From assembly GCA_018303545.1 (NCBI GenBank), contig JAGVXY010000012.1:1-37210 (forward strand): a stretch of 37,210 nucleotides of DNA, read 5' to 3'. Each line of letters begins with the position of its first letter. Position 1 is the first letter of the stretch. This document shows, one piece after another, positions 36,889 to 37,210 of this stretch. Made by a program: the position numbers and the translations under genes. This DNA is from Candidatus Woesearchaeota archaeon (GTDB lineage Archaea > Nanobdellota > Nanobdellia > SCGC-AAA011-G17 > JAGVXY01). A model generated the notes under the pieces. That model did no database searches. It had not been told where the DNA came from and saw nothing but the letters and a program-made list of their open reading frames with translations.

Positions 36889-37210
36889 CTAATGAATCAA
36901 TGTATAATGCATATGGAAATTTCTGGTTTAATCAAACTACTCCAGCAATTGCATATACAGATGCAGCATTAGTAGCAAATAATGATTCTTGGAGTTCAAC
37001 ATATAATGCAACTTATGACAAATGGTCTTACAATCAAACAACACCTGCAATTGCATACACAGATGCAGCATTAGTAGCAAATAATAATTCTTGGAGTTCA
37101 ACATATAATGCAACATACAATGCATCTATAATCTGGGCATACAATCAAACTATTGTAACAAATGAATCAATGTATAATGCATATGGACATTTCTGGTTTA
37201 ATCAAACAAC
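36775..37210 (+). repeat. Coding tandem repeats of a surface protein, alternating unit sizes
   Basis: CAATTGCATA-containing unit starts near 36781, 36942 and 37044, with the next unit's ATCAAACAAC starting at 37201; spacings 161, 102 and 168 nt. Confidence 0.85.
36888..37210 (+). pseudogene. Continuation of the repeat surface protein in a shifted frame, open to window end
   Basis: Frame from ACT at 36888: TNESMYNAYGNFWFNQTTPAIAYTDAALVANNDSWSSTYNATYDKWSYNQTTPAIAYTDAALVANNNSWSSTYNATYNASIIWAYNQTIVTNESMYNAYGHFWFNQT, no stop. Confidence 0.75.

Noticed and set aside
36937-37125. 62-aa minus-strand ORF with repeated LHYMLNSKN
   Set aside because: Antisense translation of the coding repeats.
36775-37210. 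CRISPR-like direct repeats
   Set aside because: Repeats are in-frame coding units with codon-level variation and 102/168-nt periodicity.

Overview
This is an AT-rich archaeal chromosome segment, probably from a DPANN lineage (Woesearchaeota/Pacearchaeota-like by protein content; taxonomy is inference). It is densely packed with core information-processing genes: XerA-type recombinase, MCM, an RPA-like OB-fold protein, aIF2-beta, DUF424, an NMD3-like protein, RIO1 kinase, a KH protein, Topo VI B/A, PAN-like AAA ATPase, NSUN methyltransferase plus PUA protein, NFACT-N protein, Hef, IleRS, Dus, TBP, TrmY and a histone. Between these lie poorly characterised envelope genes: tandem pilin-like proteins, a patatin, a four-gene PRC-barrel/membrane-protein operon, lipoproteins, and a TraB plus degenerate M50 pair. 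Metabolic genes include a form II/III-like RuBisCO and an arginase-family enzyme. The signals most worth a second look are: (1) a chimeric EcoRI-methylase-like/class I methyltransferase truncated at the left edge; (2) a palindrome-rich intergenic element at 412-789 with a possible four-way-junction RNA fold; (3) the coupled PRC-barrel plus three paralogous membrane-protein operon; (4) an M50-like protein with HVFGH in place of HExxH; (5) a repeat-rich surface protein at the right edge whose frame is broken by an exact 7-nt deletion relative to its own repeat copy. All calls come from reading the sequence; no database search was run.
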